Shown: positions 1-11,800 of the stretch, piece after piece
Position numbering within the stretch: position 1 is the first letter of the stretch
Layout of the letters: every line of letters starts with the position of its first letter
Assembly: GCA_932294295.1 (NCBI GenBank)
Contig: OW028584.1
Span: 5,034,407-5,098,406, forward strand
Reading direction: 5' to 3'
DNA from: Alitta virens
Lineage: Eukaryota; Annelida; Polychaeta; Phyllodocida; Nereididae
Length of the DNA stretch: 64,000 nt
Notes under the pieces: model-generated
The model's input: only the letters and a program-made list of their open reading frames with translations
The model's database searches: none
Told to the model about the DNA's origin: nothing
Position numbers and translations under genes: made by a program

Positions 1-9
1 CGAGCTGCA

Positions 10-170
10 TCAGACCGAGAAATTAGAATTTCTCCAGATCATAGATCTGGAAACTGCTCTCAGCTGAGTTTCAGCTGCTTTAGCTGCCTCCTCCAGCGTC
101 AAGCAGAGCAAATGCCGAACTGTGAGATAGTTCGTCATGAGCTCATTAACATCAAAAAGTGGGACACATA
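10..170 (-). CDS. Possible minus-strand coding exon fragment at the window edge
   Basis: On the minus strand a frame is open from about 225 down to a stop at 12-10. From an ATG at 138-136 it reads 42 residues with a helical, Leu/Ala/Glu-rich look (TLEEAAKAAETQL). I do not recognise it. If real, it would belong to a divergently transcribed neighbour. It is short and at the edge, so chance is a serious alternative. Confidence 0.18.
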
Positions 171-379
171 TCAATGCGCACACACCGATAAACTAGGTCA
201 ACCATTTTATTCTTATTATTATACAATTATTTCTTATAAATTGTTCATATAACCATTTAATTTTCTATTATAAACTAAATGAGTTCTAGTTTATAATGTT
301 TATTATGTAAGTGAGCACTAAAAGTTGTGTCGATTATTGGGGACTTTTTTCTCCGCGCATTAATTTTAAGCGTTGTCAG

Positions 380-396
380 TTCCAACATGGCCGAAG
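380..396 (+). promoter_or_regulatory. YY1-like core-promoter motif AACATGGCCG
   Basis: The sequence CCAACATGGCCGAAG resembles the YY1 element (AANATGGCNGC), which in animals often sits just downstream of the start site of TATA-less promoters. Its ATG also opens the 10-codon upstream ORF 387-419. The placement at a 5' UTR exon fits, but one motif match is weak evidence. Confidence 0.3.
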
Positions 397-554
397 AAGG
401 CGAATGGGAGAAAGAATAAACGTTCAATATATTCTCCCAAATAACTCTTTATTTCACCATAGGATTTTTACCGGCCGTTGTAACTACACGAAAGCTTGTA
501 TTTGTACCCAAAATCTGCAGAATGAAGGACATTAGCAGTGCAAAAGAAGCTTGA
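387..554 (+). promoter_or_regulatory. Cluster of three upstream ORFs in the 5' leader
   Basis: ATGs at 387, 404 and 522 open ORFs of 10, 43 and 10 codons that end at 419, 535 and 554. The first has a good start context (A at -3, G at +4). The last is in the main frame and its stop is the TGA that isolates the coding start. If the transcript begins upstream of 387, all three would be scanned before the ATG at 2579 and could lower translation. Confidence 0.4.
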
Positions 555-572
555 AGGGCCATTACTTGCAAG

Positions 573-2578
573 GTGAGTTCGGCTTGGTCTGCTAATAATT
601 GCCCTGCTGATCATTTAGGATGCGTCTCCTTACTTCTTCTCCAAATTGTTACTCCTAATCCCCTCCAAGAACTTTTATAACTGTAGTAAACTTAGCGGAA
701 GAGTCATTGTCTCAAAGTAATGTATTGTATAGGTGTGTATCTGCTCTGAAACTGGCATGGTTTCTAATTTTCCCAAGGCATGGCAGCATGGATATGTGAC
801 ATTTGACCCGGCCATTTCTCTGGTCAGTCCAGCGACCATGACCCCCTCCAATTCCTCATTTCCACCCAGATTATATTGCATTATTTTCTGGCCTAACCAT
901 AACCAAAACTACCGCATATATCTAATTACTTTGATGGACAATGTACATGAATATCAACATAAATACATGCACACCTGATTCATGCCCAGGGGCCTGGGTC
1001 AAAAAGTTCATGACACACTTGCAGTTTCTGTATTTCATATTGGAATTATTCTGCGAAATAATGTCACGTTGACACTAAAATAAATAAAAAATCATTCACA
1101 CTCATTCGTTTAGAAGGAAAAATTCAGTATTCAGAAAATCAAGTTTATGAAAATTGTTAGAAACAAAATATTATGAAAGTGTCATTCCAAAAATGTAGTT
1201 ACTTCTGATAAAAATGGAACTTTAAGTTTTGAATTGTAATTAGATTGGTCTTGCTTTGTCATATGTATATATGTATTGTTATATATATATATGCTCTTTC
1301 TGTCAACAATACCAAAAAAAAAGAAGTTTTAAAACATCATCTGAAATATTATTAGTTAATTTGATAACACGTGTAAAATTTACATGAAATAAACAAATAA
1401 ATAATTCAAGGTTACTAATTCATTTTACTTAATCTATAAAGCCGAGGGTCGCACAGAACAATTTAAATCTATAAATTTATGTATATATGTACATGCAAAT
1501 TTGCAATGTGGGCTTTCCACTTCAGAATTATTGGTTGGTCCAGCGCGTTCCTCAATAGCAAGTCCTTTCCACTACTAAGCATTGGTTTATGAATTAAGAA
1601 GAAAAAATGGAAATTTTAAACATGCATCAGATTAAAGGTTTGTGGTTTTGTGCTCAGCCAGTGTGATTGTCGTTGAGTAACGTTGACCTGAATCTGCTGG
1701 TCAGTGCTGGATGCTTGTGTGATTGATAAACTGGCTATAAGTTTTTCTTATTATTTTTGGCGCTTTCTGTTTGTTTTAAGTTTTGTGAACTTTTGTCCTG
1801 CGTAATTACAGCAGTTTTCGAGGGGGGCATTGCTGACTAGACCATCAGAACACCATTTAAAGACACTGAAAAAGTTAGATTAGATTAGGACAGGGTGAAA
1901 CCACAGGCCCAACATGTGTGAGGTCATATAAAGCGGTCATTTGGCCCTAGTGCAGTCTAGGAGAATATGAAAATAGCATAGGTCCATTTGGGGTTGTGGG
2001 ATAAACATGTGCCAAATGGGGTAAAACTGAGGTTCCTTGTGTCAATTTAATGACATAAACATTGCCTTTTGATCTGTCTCCAAACATTGTTCTGAAGAAT
2101 CAGTGAGCGATGCCCCCTCGAAGACTGCTGTAATTGTTATATTAACTTTTGATATCTGATAGATCAGCTGTTAGTTATATAGAGGTATATAAATATGCAT
2201 GAAAGTAATAAAAAAAAGGAATGTAACTTCGAAGCAATGAGTATGCGTAGATTTAAGTGCTTAACCCGTAAGATAAATTAGGCAATAAAAGTTTTGCATC
2301 ATGTTATAATTTAAGGATTGCATTTTGGAGAACATGCTAAATATATCAGTGGTTACATTTTAAAATGTACAAAATGTACAAATTGTCCTAGCATAAATGG
2401 TCCATTAAACTTAAAAAAAAAAATGCTCATACATGCTCTGTTCATCTTACAGTACACATTCTAACAGGACAGAATTTTAGATTATAGTGGCTTCTTTCTG
2501 ATATTCTCTGACTCTGATCCAGAAAAAAGAATTAAAAAGTCTATTGCTTGCCGTGAGTGACCATTGTCTGTATTGCAG
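573..2578 (+). other. Intron 1, holding one inverted-repeat element
   Basis: Donor GTGAGT at 573, acceptor TATTGCAG at 2571-2578. It is AT-rich with no supported coding sequence. It holds the terminal inverted-repeat element at 1809-2130 (listed separately) and short simple repeats. Confidence 0.5.
1809..2130. mobile_element. MITE-like element with CAGCAG termini
   Basis: The left end (1809-1837, starting CAGCAGTTTTCGAGG) is matched in reverse complement by the right end (about 2102-2130, whose complement starts CAGCAGTCTTCGAGG). The flanks are TAATTA on the left and TAATTG on the right, a probable 5-6 bp target duplication. At 322 bp without coding capacity it is a non-autonomous DNA transposon of uncertain superfamily. 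Confidence 0.65.
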
Positions 2579-2805
2579 ATGAGCGGCCTGGGCTCATTAA
2601 CACCAGATGGTGCTGAAGACGCAGTTGAGGAGGGCTCCATAGAGGGCGACACTGCGGGATCTGATCTATTCGTAGGTTCCTATCCTCAGCAGCTGCCAAC
2701 CCTTGCATCTAGTCTCGGGTTCGGATCTGTTCCCCTGCCTGCGAAGAGAGGGCCCGGTCGGCCGCGGAAAGATGGCATGTCTCCCATTGCAAGAAAACCT
2801 CGCGG
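2579..2805 (+). CDS. KMT2C: Exon 2: start codon and AT-hook
   Basis: Acceptor TTGCAG|ATG, donor CGCGG|GTGAG, out phase 2. It encodes 75 residues. The ATG is the first codon of the exon with A at -3, and is the first in-frame ATG after the TGA in exon 1. Residues 56-66 ([11 protein letters not shown]) are an AT-hook, a minor-groove DNA-binding motif. KMT2C has one at the same place, followed by the same KDG-SP context. The part before it is acidic. Confidence 0.85.
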
Positions 2806-5800
2806 GTGAGTTGTTTTAGCTTTGTCTTCTTTTGAACTTGTCGCAAACTTTAATGTAGTAATTTGAATGTGGAATCAGCTCTAGTGTTTTTTCTGGAAAC
2901 TACAGTACTGCAGCTCCATCCGAAGTTCCGGGTGCAAAAAATCAGGAGAATGTTTTTTTAACGTGACAATGGCTTGTTTGCTAATTCATTGCCAATGCTA
3001 TTACACCACAGTAATTATGCCTGTGCAGGCCTGAGCTTAACAGGCCAACGATCGTTCTCCTGGAGGTTACCTTAAACTAAAATGCCGCGAACGCAATTTC
3101 GTGTGCCTTGCCCTAGTTGCTTCGCGCTGCCACCTGGCTTTTTTTGCAGTTACCAAGGGCTTTTTTTGCAGTTACCAAGGCACATTCTCAGGAAAACAAT
3201 TTGTTGGTTACCATCTTTTTGCTTATGCTCAGGCCTGCTGTGTAAATGCAAATATCCTTTTAGTGAGTTAAGTACCTGGGTTATTGATCAGGAGAATAGG
3301 ATGCATAATCAATGATCCTTTTTTTTCCAATTCATGCCTGATTTACTAATTAATTGCAGAGATTAACATCTTGCAATCTGTTACAACTGTGTAACTTAGA
3401 CGACGCTAGGTAGAGCTTCCTGCGTTTAAGTAAAGTTATTTGTATGTCTTGTTGTAAACTTTCATATTTGATGAACCTAAGAAAATGTAACATCTATCTC
3501 TATCTATTTGACAAGCTTTCAAATGAGCATGTAACTTGTAAATTGTTTTAAAAATTAAGTTGCAAGATGAGATTTCAAATTGAATCTAGGTAGCGCAGTG
3601 TCGTCATCTACAAAAAGTTTAGCGAAATAAAGAATATATATTAAAATGACATTTCTATCTTCATTTCAGAATGAGAGGGAGAGGAGGAATCAGGCGCAGG
3701 GCGTCATCTCAGGTGTACGCGGAATCTGAAGACCTTGGCTCCCCACCTGCATCTTCCAGCAGCATGGACAACATCGCCATGGCGATAGAATCTGTTGCTC
3801 AAGGTCACATGAGCCCTCGACCCTTCTCTCCTCCACCAAGTGGTAAGGATACCCACAGATCGGGACTTTTTAATTTTGTGTTCATGTAAAAGTTGGATGT
3901 TTCTTCAATGTCTCCATACCACTGGGTCTGAATCTTACCCAGCTTATATAACCAGCTAGCAGAGGCATACATGAGGTTATACTTAAGGTTCTGGAGTCCA
4001 CACCATGTTCCACATTTACCCCATGGGTGGGGTCTTTTATTTACCTCTGCATAGACACTGAGTCTAAACAAGTAACTTGGATCTACCGAAGGCAGTGCAA
4101 CAATTGACATGTATAATGTAATTTGATAGTTATATTGTCCATTACTTTGGTTGAGGATATCGCAAATTTTTCATACGTGTTGAACCAGAGTTGGACTTTT
4201 ACCCAGGTTAAATAAATTTTGCCCAGACCAGTGAGTTAAACATGGGTATAACTCGGGCAAAATGGGGGTTAACCCGGGCAAAAATGGGTAAAACCCTCCC
4301 ACAAGTTTACCACATTGGTCGAAATATATAATACAGTGAATATAATGAGAAACAGAAGATTTGCTTTCTTTTAAACTTCAATGGCCATAACTGAGGTTTA
4401 CATACTGGGTGTGACCTGGGCAAAATGGATTTAATATGCCAAAAGTGGGTTAAACCTGACGAAAACCCTCCTAACAAGCTTACCACAATGTGACATGTGA
4501 TTCCTAATTAAAAATTCTTATAAAAACTATAGCACAACCATTCTGTTTAGTTTTAAAAACTCTTATGTTACATGTCCTTGTCTGCTGAATACCAAATATT
4601 ATAATTTTAGAGCTAAAAACAATGGCAAAAAAAAAGCTTACCCATCACGTAATTTAGTGTTTTCTCAATTGCAAATTGGGAGTAAAAAACCATTGATTTT
4701 GGTTATGTCCTAACATCATGTAGGATCATCTACGCAATGTTAAATGTTTCAGAAACAATGGTGTTAAATATGTTTTGTCTTTCCTGCTTAATATTTGTGC
4801 ATTTTCTACTGATTATGGGTTTTAACCCAGGTTTAACCCACTTTGGGCAAAATGTCTATTTAGCCCAACCCGGTGGGTGGGTTAAATTTGCCAACCCTGT
4901 GTTGAACTCTTAAAAAATGTTAAATTTAGATCTGCACCTACCAAACGCAGTTAAGGGATTCATTGAACTATGTATTGACTAGTACTGTCAGATTGAAATT
5001 AAACGGTTCGCCAATGATTCACTGAATTATGACGTATTAACTGTGTTCCCTGCTGAGAAAAATATGATGGAATTGTTCCTTTTCCTTTTGCAGTGGGGTT
5101 GATAGGCCGTAGTCCAAGCGCTGGTAGCCTGGCTGGACTCCGCGACAGCATGGAGAGTGATGATATACCGAGTGGACCCATTCTGGAAAAAATGGCATCA
5201 GAGGAGTCAATTGCATCAATTACATCCGATACGTCTATAAGGTACGATAATCATAAAATCTTAAGTTCTGTAATGGAAGGGTTATTTTGTAATTAGATAA
5301 ATGAACTGTGGTGTACAGTTCAAATTATTGATGTATATACAACTCGTCGCATGTACTAATGTCACGGGTTTGTACATTAATAACCAAGTTTCAGTGGCAT
5401 GTTACAGGAAAGTGCTTTATAATAAATTGCTTGTGATATTTCTTGCTTTCGAATCTCTTGAATGAGGTGATTCGCGTTACATGGTTCAAAAGGGCATCAA
5501 ATTTTCTCGTATCATTATTATTCATTGACTACTACTTTTAGTTGCTATAAGGTGCTATTAGTCTGTTTATTTAGTATATCCCAAGTGAGGTATAATTATA
5601 TATATATATTCAAATCAAAAGTTGGAAATAGCGCTTTCATGTGCCTGTTAATTTAAGTTATTTGATTTAATATTTTCAGTTCCCAGCAAGGTAAACTTTG
5701 TTCGTTCTGTAACTGCGGGGAGCGTAGTCTTCTTGGCCAAGGGGAATTAGGGCGGTATGACTCGACCCCCGGGTTTAACCCCTTCAAAAGACAGTTGTGC

Positions 5801-8800
5801 CGTCGGAAATCTGGGGAAGGCGAGGACAAATCACCCCTCGGTGAGAAGAGTCCGAGGCACCTAACCTGGCGTAGGGCTCGTGGTCCACCCAGACCTGGAA
5901 GGTAAGGACATTTTTATTGTGTGTGTGTTATGCGAGTTTCGTCACTGGCCCTCCTGAATTTTCAGGAATTTGGGCGACACTTATTTACAGGGTTCCCAGT
6001 CATGAAAAATCTCGAAAAAATTGGTTGTCATGGAATTATAGACATTTTAAAAAGGTCATGGAATTTTAGAAAGACAAGAAAAGGCATTGTCTGCAATAAA
6101 AAAGGGTGGTGTGGATGGCTGTAACGGGTGCGTGGAGGCCGTTATAATATTTGCAATTGTTGACTTTGTTGTGCCGATTTTATCGAAAGAAAGTCAGGGA
6201 AATTCTGTGAATGGTCATGGAAAAGTCATGGAATTGAATTTCATGATTTCTGTGGGAACCCTGTATTTAGGGTTTAGCATGTGGGATCAGCTGATGAGAA
6301 ATGTGCCGTCAGAAAATTGAATAATAAGTCACAATACGAAATTGTATTTTAATTTGGAATTATGGTATGACCGGCCCTAAAAATTCTCCTAAGATCCGAG
6401 TAGCTAAAGATCAAGTAAGTGTGGCCTTGGTGGCTGCTTGTTCCTCCTCATAATTTAAATAAAAAATGCTTCCATTGTGATTTAATGATCTAATCTCCAT
6501 AAAAATGAATTGTGTGAAGATCATGTAGTAGTTTAGAAGTACTCGTGTATTAATCTATGAATAGTATTCTTGCAGAACTTAAAATTATAGATGACTTTTG
6601 AGGTTAGGCTTTGTTGATCAGTGTTGTAACTCGATTGTCTCTTTCTCTAGGGACAGAAGTAAATCGCCACGGCGACCGGTTTCTCATGACGGTTGTGATG
6701 AGGCAGCAGATGAACTGAGTTTGGTTGGATTACCTGAGGACACAGAAGCGCAACATGTCTTTGAGAAGACGGGTAAGTCATTATGGTGTTCATAATTAAC
6801 GTCAAGTGCAACTAATAATTAATGATGTGCTACTGTTCGGTGTCTCAGTCTTGGTAAATGTCATGCGGATAGTGTGTTATAGGGCTGTCAACTTGTCATT
6901 GATATACTGTATGACATCGAATCAGTAAATCTTCAACAGAATGATATTTGCTGTCGTTTGATGACTAAGAAATGTGTCATATGTATGACCAATCATTAAA
7001 TGCCGAGTAAGAAATGTGTGCGATCGTATCGCAAAATCAAACGCTTGAGATATTGAAATTATAAAAAAAAATTTCTTGATTTAGAGAGTTCCGTTAACGG
7101 TCGTCCATTAATTGAGACAAATGTAGTATTGTATTGTATAAGGCCACTGTTTTTTGATCTTATGTTTCTCAGGACTTTCTCGGACCGTTTTTCATGAGAC
7201 GGTCGGTCGGAAAATAAAAAAAAATAGAAAATTTACTCTCCAGAAAGTGTTTTTTTCATAAATAATGTGCAATTGTTGATTTATTAATTGAGCGGCACTG
7301 CAAAAGTTTGGCCGGCGGTGTCGAGAAACGAAAGATCAAAAAACCGTGGCCTGATGGGGACGAGTAGCTTTTCGTTAAGTGTTCAATAGCCTTCGAAACT
7401 CTGGTCGAGTGCATATTATGATGACACGGTCCAGTGAAGCTTGCTGGACGTAAGCCTCATCATCATCATGAGTTAGTCATGACACAATATTCTGAAGCGG
7501 TTGTTAAGATGTTTTACTTAGTTTTGAACGCTTTTACTTTTTGCAGGTCATACTATGGCTCATCACTGTTGTGCTGCATGGTCGGAGGGGGTCATCCAGA
7601 CGGAGGATTACGCTTTACTTTACGTTGATAAGGCTGTGTTTACTGGTCTCTCTCAGGTAGGTGGTTTTACGATGTCGTCACTGACTCGTCAGAATGTTTG
7701 CAATGAATCATGCCGTCCGATGTCATCCAAATGATTCCATTTGATTTAGTTGTCTTGGTTGCAATGTCCTCTAGCTGCTTCGGTTGGTAGTCAATGTACT
7801 AGTCGTGATAATGAAAATTGAGCAATTTCAGTTATTAATTGTCTGCTGTGTTCATACTGTTTTCATACAAACCAGTTTAACTTCTAACAGAACCTCAATG
7901 ACATTTTCCAAACGGCAAACGTCACAGTGAAGCTGGCACAGCGACACTTTGCCCTGGATGGCTTAATCGTTGGATGCAAAAAAAGTTTATTGCACAATCA
8001 GAGAAGATCTTACGAAACCGTTACATTGCGTCATAGCATCGTAGTGTAAGCTGTTCTCTGATTGGCTCATACTCAAATATTTTCCACCAGAGGACAGCAT
8101 CTGCAAAGTCTATTCATTGGCCCAGAAATGGCTATTTCCAACTGTTATTATAGATGGCAGCAGTTGCAAAACCTCCGAAAAGGTCAAGGTGTCGCTCTTC
8201 GCTCAAGCGACAATAATATACACCTTGACAATGTGAAGATGCCTCATTGAATAAGTTGGAAAATTTCGTCCTGAGAACTTAAGAATTCACAGATTACTGA
8301 ATTTTTCAGTAGTTGTCATAACGTGTCAATAGTCTGATTGCCCTAATTATCAATTGAATGTAGTTTAGAAAGATGTAATTTCTTGCATAGTGAAAGTGTT
8401 AAAGAAATCCTAAGATTAGTACTAAGTATTTGGACCGCATTTGTGTAGAACCAGTTGTTTGTAATTATTGTGCACATTTTAAAATGGATGGTTCATTTTT
8501 TGTTTCAGAAATGCAGCTTCTGTCACAGATATGGTGCTACTATCAAATGCCAAATAGCTCGGTGCTCTCGCATTTTCCATTACCCCTGTGCTTCTGGCGG
8601 AGGGTGTTTTCAGGTATGCATCATTCTTCAAGTTTGACTTTGGTAGATAGATAGGTAGATAGGTAGATAGGTAGATAGATAGATAGATATTATTATGCAT
8701 TTGAAAGTTGAAATATAGAAAATATATATGTACAAGTAAAAAATAAATACAATCTTGTGAACCAATGCATTATTCTGCTATCATGAAATTGATAGGCTCC

Positions 8801-11800
8801 TCGGGGAGCAGGCAGTCTAGTATATTATCTCTCTCTTGGGTGAGCTCTGATAGATAGATGGAGATAGATGGAGATATGGATAGATAGATAGATGCTGTCT
8901 GATTATTGATTACTTTGTTGATATAAAATGTTTAAATGATGTGCAAGAAGCAATTCATTTGAATTTAATATTGGTCGTATTTTTTCAGGACATCAAAACA
9001 TTATCCCTGCTATGTCCGGAACACACAGACCAGGCTGAAGCAATATGTGAGTACTTCTTTCATTCTGACACTTCTTTCTTTCCGTGCTTATTCTTCGCAC
9101 ACCTCGAAATGATGGTCGGTTACGAAAAGAGCGAAGGCATTCTGTAGTTAAATCGTCATGGTGATGCGATTGAACCTCATTTTGAAAACTATCGGACCTT
9201 TCGTGTGATGTTGTTTCTGATTACGGTTTGGTGGTCAGTTTAGTCCTAACTTTTTTTTTGTCCCAACTTGTGACTAAAGATGCAGATGTTATGATGATGT
9301 AAGGCATGGAGTAATAATTATCAACTAATTATTAGTTGAAGTTTTACTGTATTTAAATAGGCGATCATTTCTAGGCACTAGTGTACCTTCAGACTCCTAG
9401 GTGGAGCCACGGTATGGTGTGCCTTGCTCCAGTGAAAAATGAATGGAAAAATAGGCAACTGGCTGCCCTTTAATTGTCGTCATTATTAAGCCATGTGATC
9501 TAACTAAATTTATTAGTGAGTTGAAGTATTAGCATTTGCAAGAGAAACGAGGTTGTCTAAGCCTAGAAGGGGAGGCTCCAGGATGACCTAGTTGGCCCGT
9601 CTTTTCACTTCTGGGGTTGGGTGGGGGGGGAACTCCCAGAAATAGTATGTAGGGCATTTAATACTGCTTCATACTTGTGCAATGTTTTACATGGGAATGA
9701 CGTATGAGCTAGGAGTTGAAGTCTTTTACTCTAATATGCATCCCCTCTAGTTAGCAGTAGCTACGTATATTAATAATAATAATAATATGCTGTATTAGAA
9801 GTGGTATATATTTTCTAGGTTGTTTGGTTTAAGCCACATGGATATTGTAGGTGATATTAAGAAAGTTTGTTTGTGCGTAAGGCATTTTGATCAATTTCCA
9901 AATTTTTTCTTATGTACCATGACTAGAGCTATCGCAATGTTGTATTTTGTCGGTAGAATATTTTGAACATCAAAGGCATTGTGGTTTTTTGTGAACATTT
10001 TGGAAATATAGCGATTGATTGAAGTATTTGGAAGTATTTGGAAGTATTTGTTGTACTCGCAGAGTGTACTCAATTTATGCATATACTAAAGAGTTGCATT
10101 GGTAGTGTTCTGTATTAATTACTGATTTAAGGTGTCGAAAAATTGACATTTAATTACTACATTATTAGTGTTGGTATGACTTGGTAAACGATAGAAATTT
10201 TGAAGGAAGAGTCTAACATGAGTAATGTAGTTATAGACTGAAGAAAATGAACGTGACGTTACTGTCATATTATTAAAATCATCAAATAATAGTGTGCGAG
10301 TACCCCCCTGGAGTAGGGAGGGGGGGGGGTCATGGTGTTCTGGCAGCCAAGACCAATCAATGGATTTGTTTTGCTGAGGAGTTCGGCAGAACTACTTTCC
10401 TTTCAGTTTGGTATCACAGTTAGGCAGCTAGATCACTCTTATGGCGAACCCATTCATGAACTGTGGATACCATAGCTGGAACGTTAATTACAGGAGGTAG
10501 GGCTAGTTTATCACTTAATGGGGTAATTAGGACAGCGTTAGGGTTGTTGCAGAACTTCTTAAGGGCGATCTTACCCCCTCTGAGGCAGTTAGTTGCCCCA
10601 CTCTATAGTGAAGCCAGTTGATGGGGGGAGCGATTGCTTTGCCGTCTATCTCTAATATACATCTCATATTGACATTCGAATGACGTAACGTTAAATAATA
10701 AGCGTAGTATATATTTAGATATATTTAGCACATAATTATAATAATGTATATGAATATTAATTTATCATAGAAACGGTGGTATTTGTAGTGTATTTAATGG
10801 CATAATATCAAACATATAACGTGTTGCAATGCTGCTGAAGAGAGTGACCCACTTTATTCAAAATAGCCGAACAGCTACAATGTAGCCGAAATAAATGAAG
10901 TACTCAATAGGTATTCAACAAAATGAAACTATTACGTTGATCTACATATTATTTCATATCCAAATGAAAGTATTTCGGAGTTGCACAACTTGAGAAAGGT
11001 CTATATAATTAGATTTTAGAATGCTTTTGTGCGTTGGGCTACCATGTTAAAATTGACACATTGTAGCGATAGAATAGATCTAAAAAATAAACAAATAAAT
11101 AGCACAAGAATAGAGCTGAAGTTGAGTTCTAATGAATAGATATGGAAAATAGATTGTGTAGAATAGATTGTATAATTCTGAGGAATCCATGTAAGTCTTG
11201 TAACATCAATTCTATGAACTAAATATTATATTCAAAATTGGCCAATAAGAGTTTGCCACAAAAGGCTGGCTGATCCATTTCTGGGAACGTGACATATCCA
11301 CACAACTTGGATCTATTTGAGCTGTAAATTGGAGACAAAAAAAGTCAGAATATTATTACAATTTAAGTGAAAAGTTTTGTAGAATAAAAAAATAAAAAAG
11401 TTTTATATATTTGCTTGAATAAAATTAGTGTTATTATTATATAATGGATTGTCTTTGTACACTAGAAACTGAAATTATTTCGAATAAAGGTCAACAACAG
11501 ACTTAAATTGAATTGCCTCGAACAAAATATAACAAATATATATTTCCCTGAACACCAGTTTTCAGATAAAATACGAAACTGGCTTTATCCAGGAATTTTT
11601 TACCCTGAAGGGATTATTATATTGATAAATTGATTTTGAATATTTTTGCATAATCAATTTGTCCATATTGGTTCAGTATAGATTAGCGGTTCAAATATTG
11701 GTCTAGTATAGCTTTCAGTTCGTTTAGACTTCCTGGTAAGCATTTATTAAAACTTTCATCATTTCCAAAAAAACTATTTTCTATTTTTTTATGATGTTTT

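Larger units (their letters stand above)
340..572 (+). other. KMT2C: Probable 5' UTR exon (exon 1) of the KMT2C/D gene; 5' end not fixed
   Basis: A strong donor AAG|GTGAGT ends this exon at 572. The first coding exon starts right after an acceptor at 2579, so an upstream non-coding exon is required. Joining 572 to 2579 places TGA (552-554) in frame upstream of the ATG, with no in-frame ATG between them, which supports 2579 as the start. The left limit is arbitrary because the transcription start is unknown. Three short upstream ORFs fall inside (387-419, 404-535, 522-554). Confidence 0.55.

Noticed and set aside
3805..4110. 101-codon minus-strand ORF over exon 3 and a SINE-like repeat
   Set aside because: It spans a real plus-strand exon border and an interspersed repeat; chance ORF.
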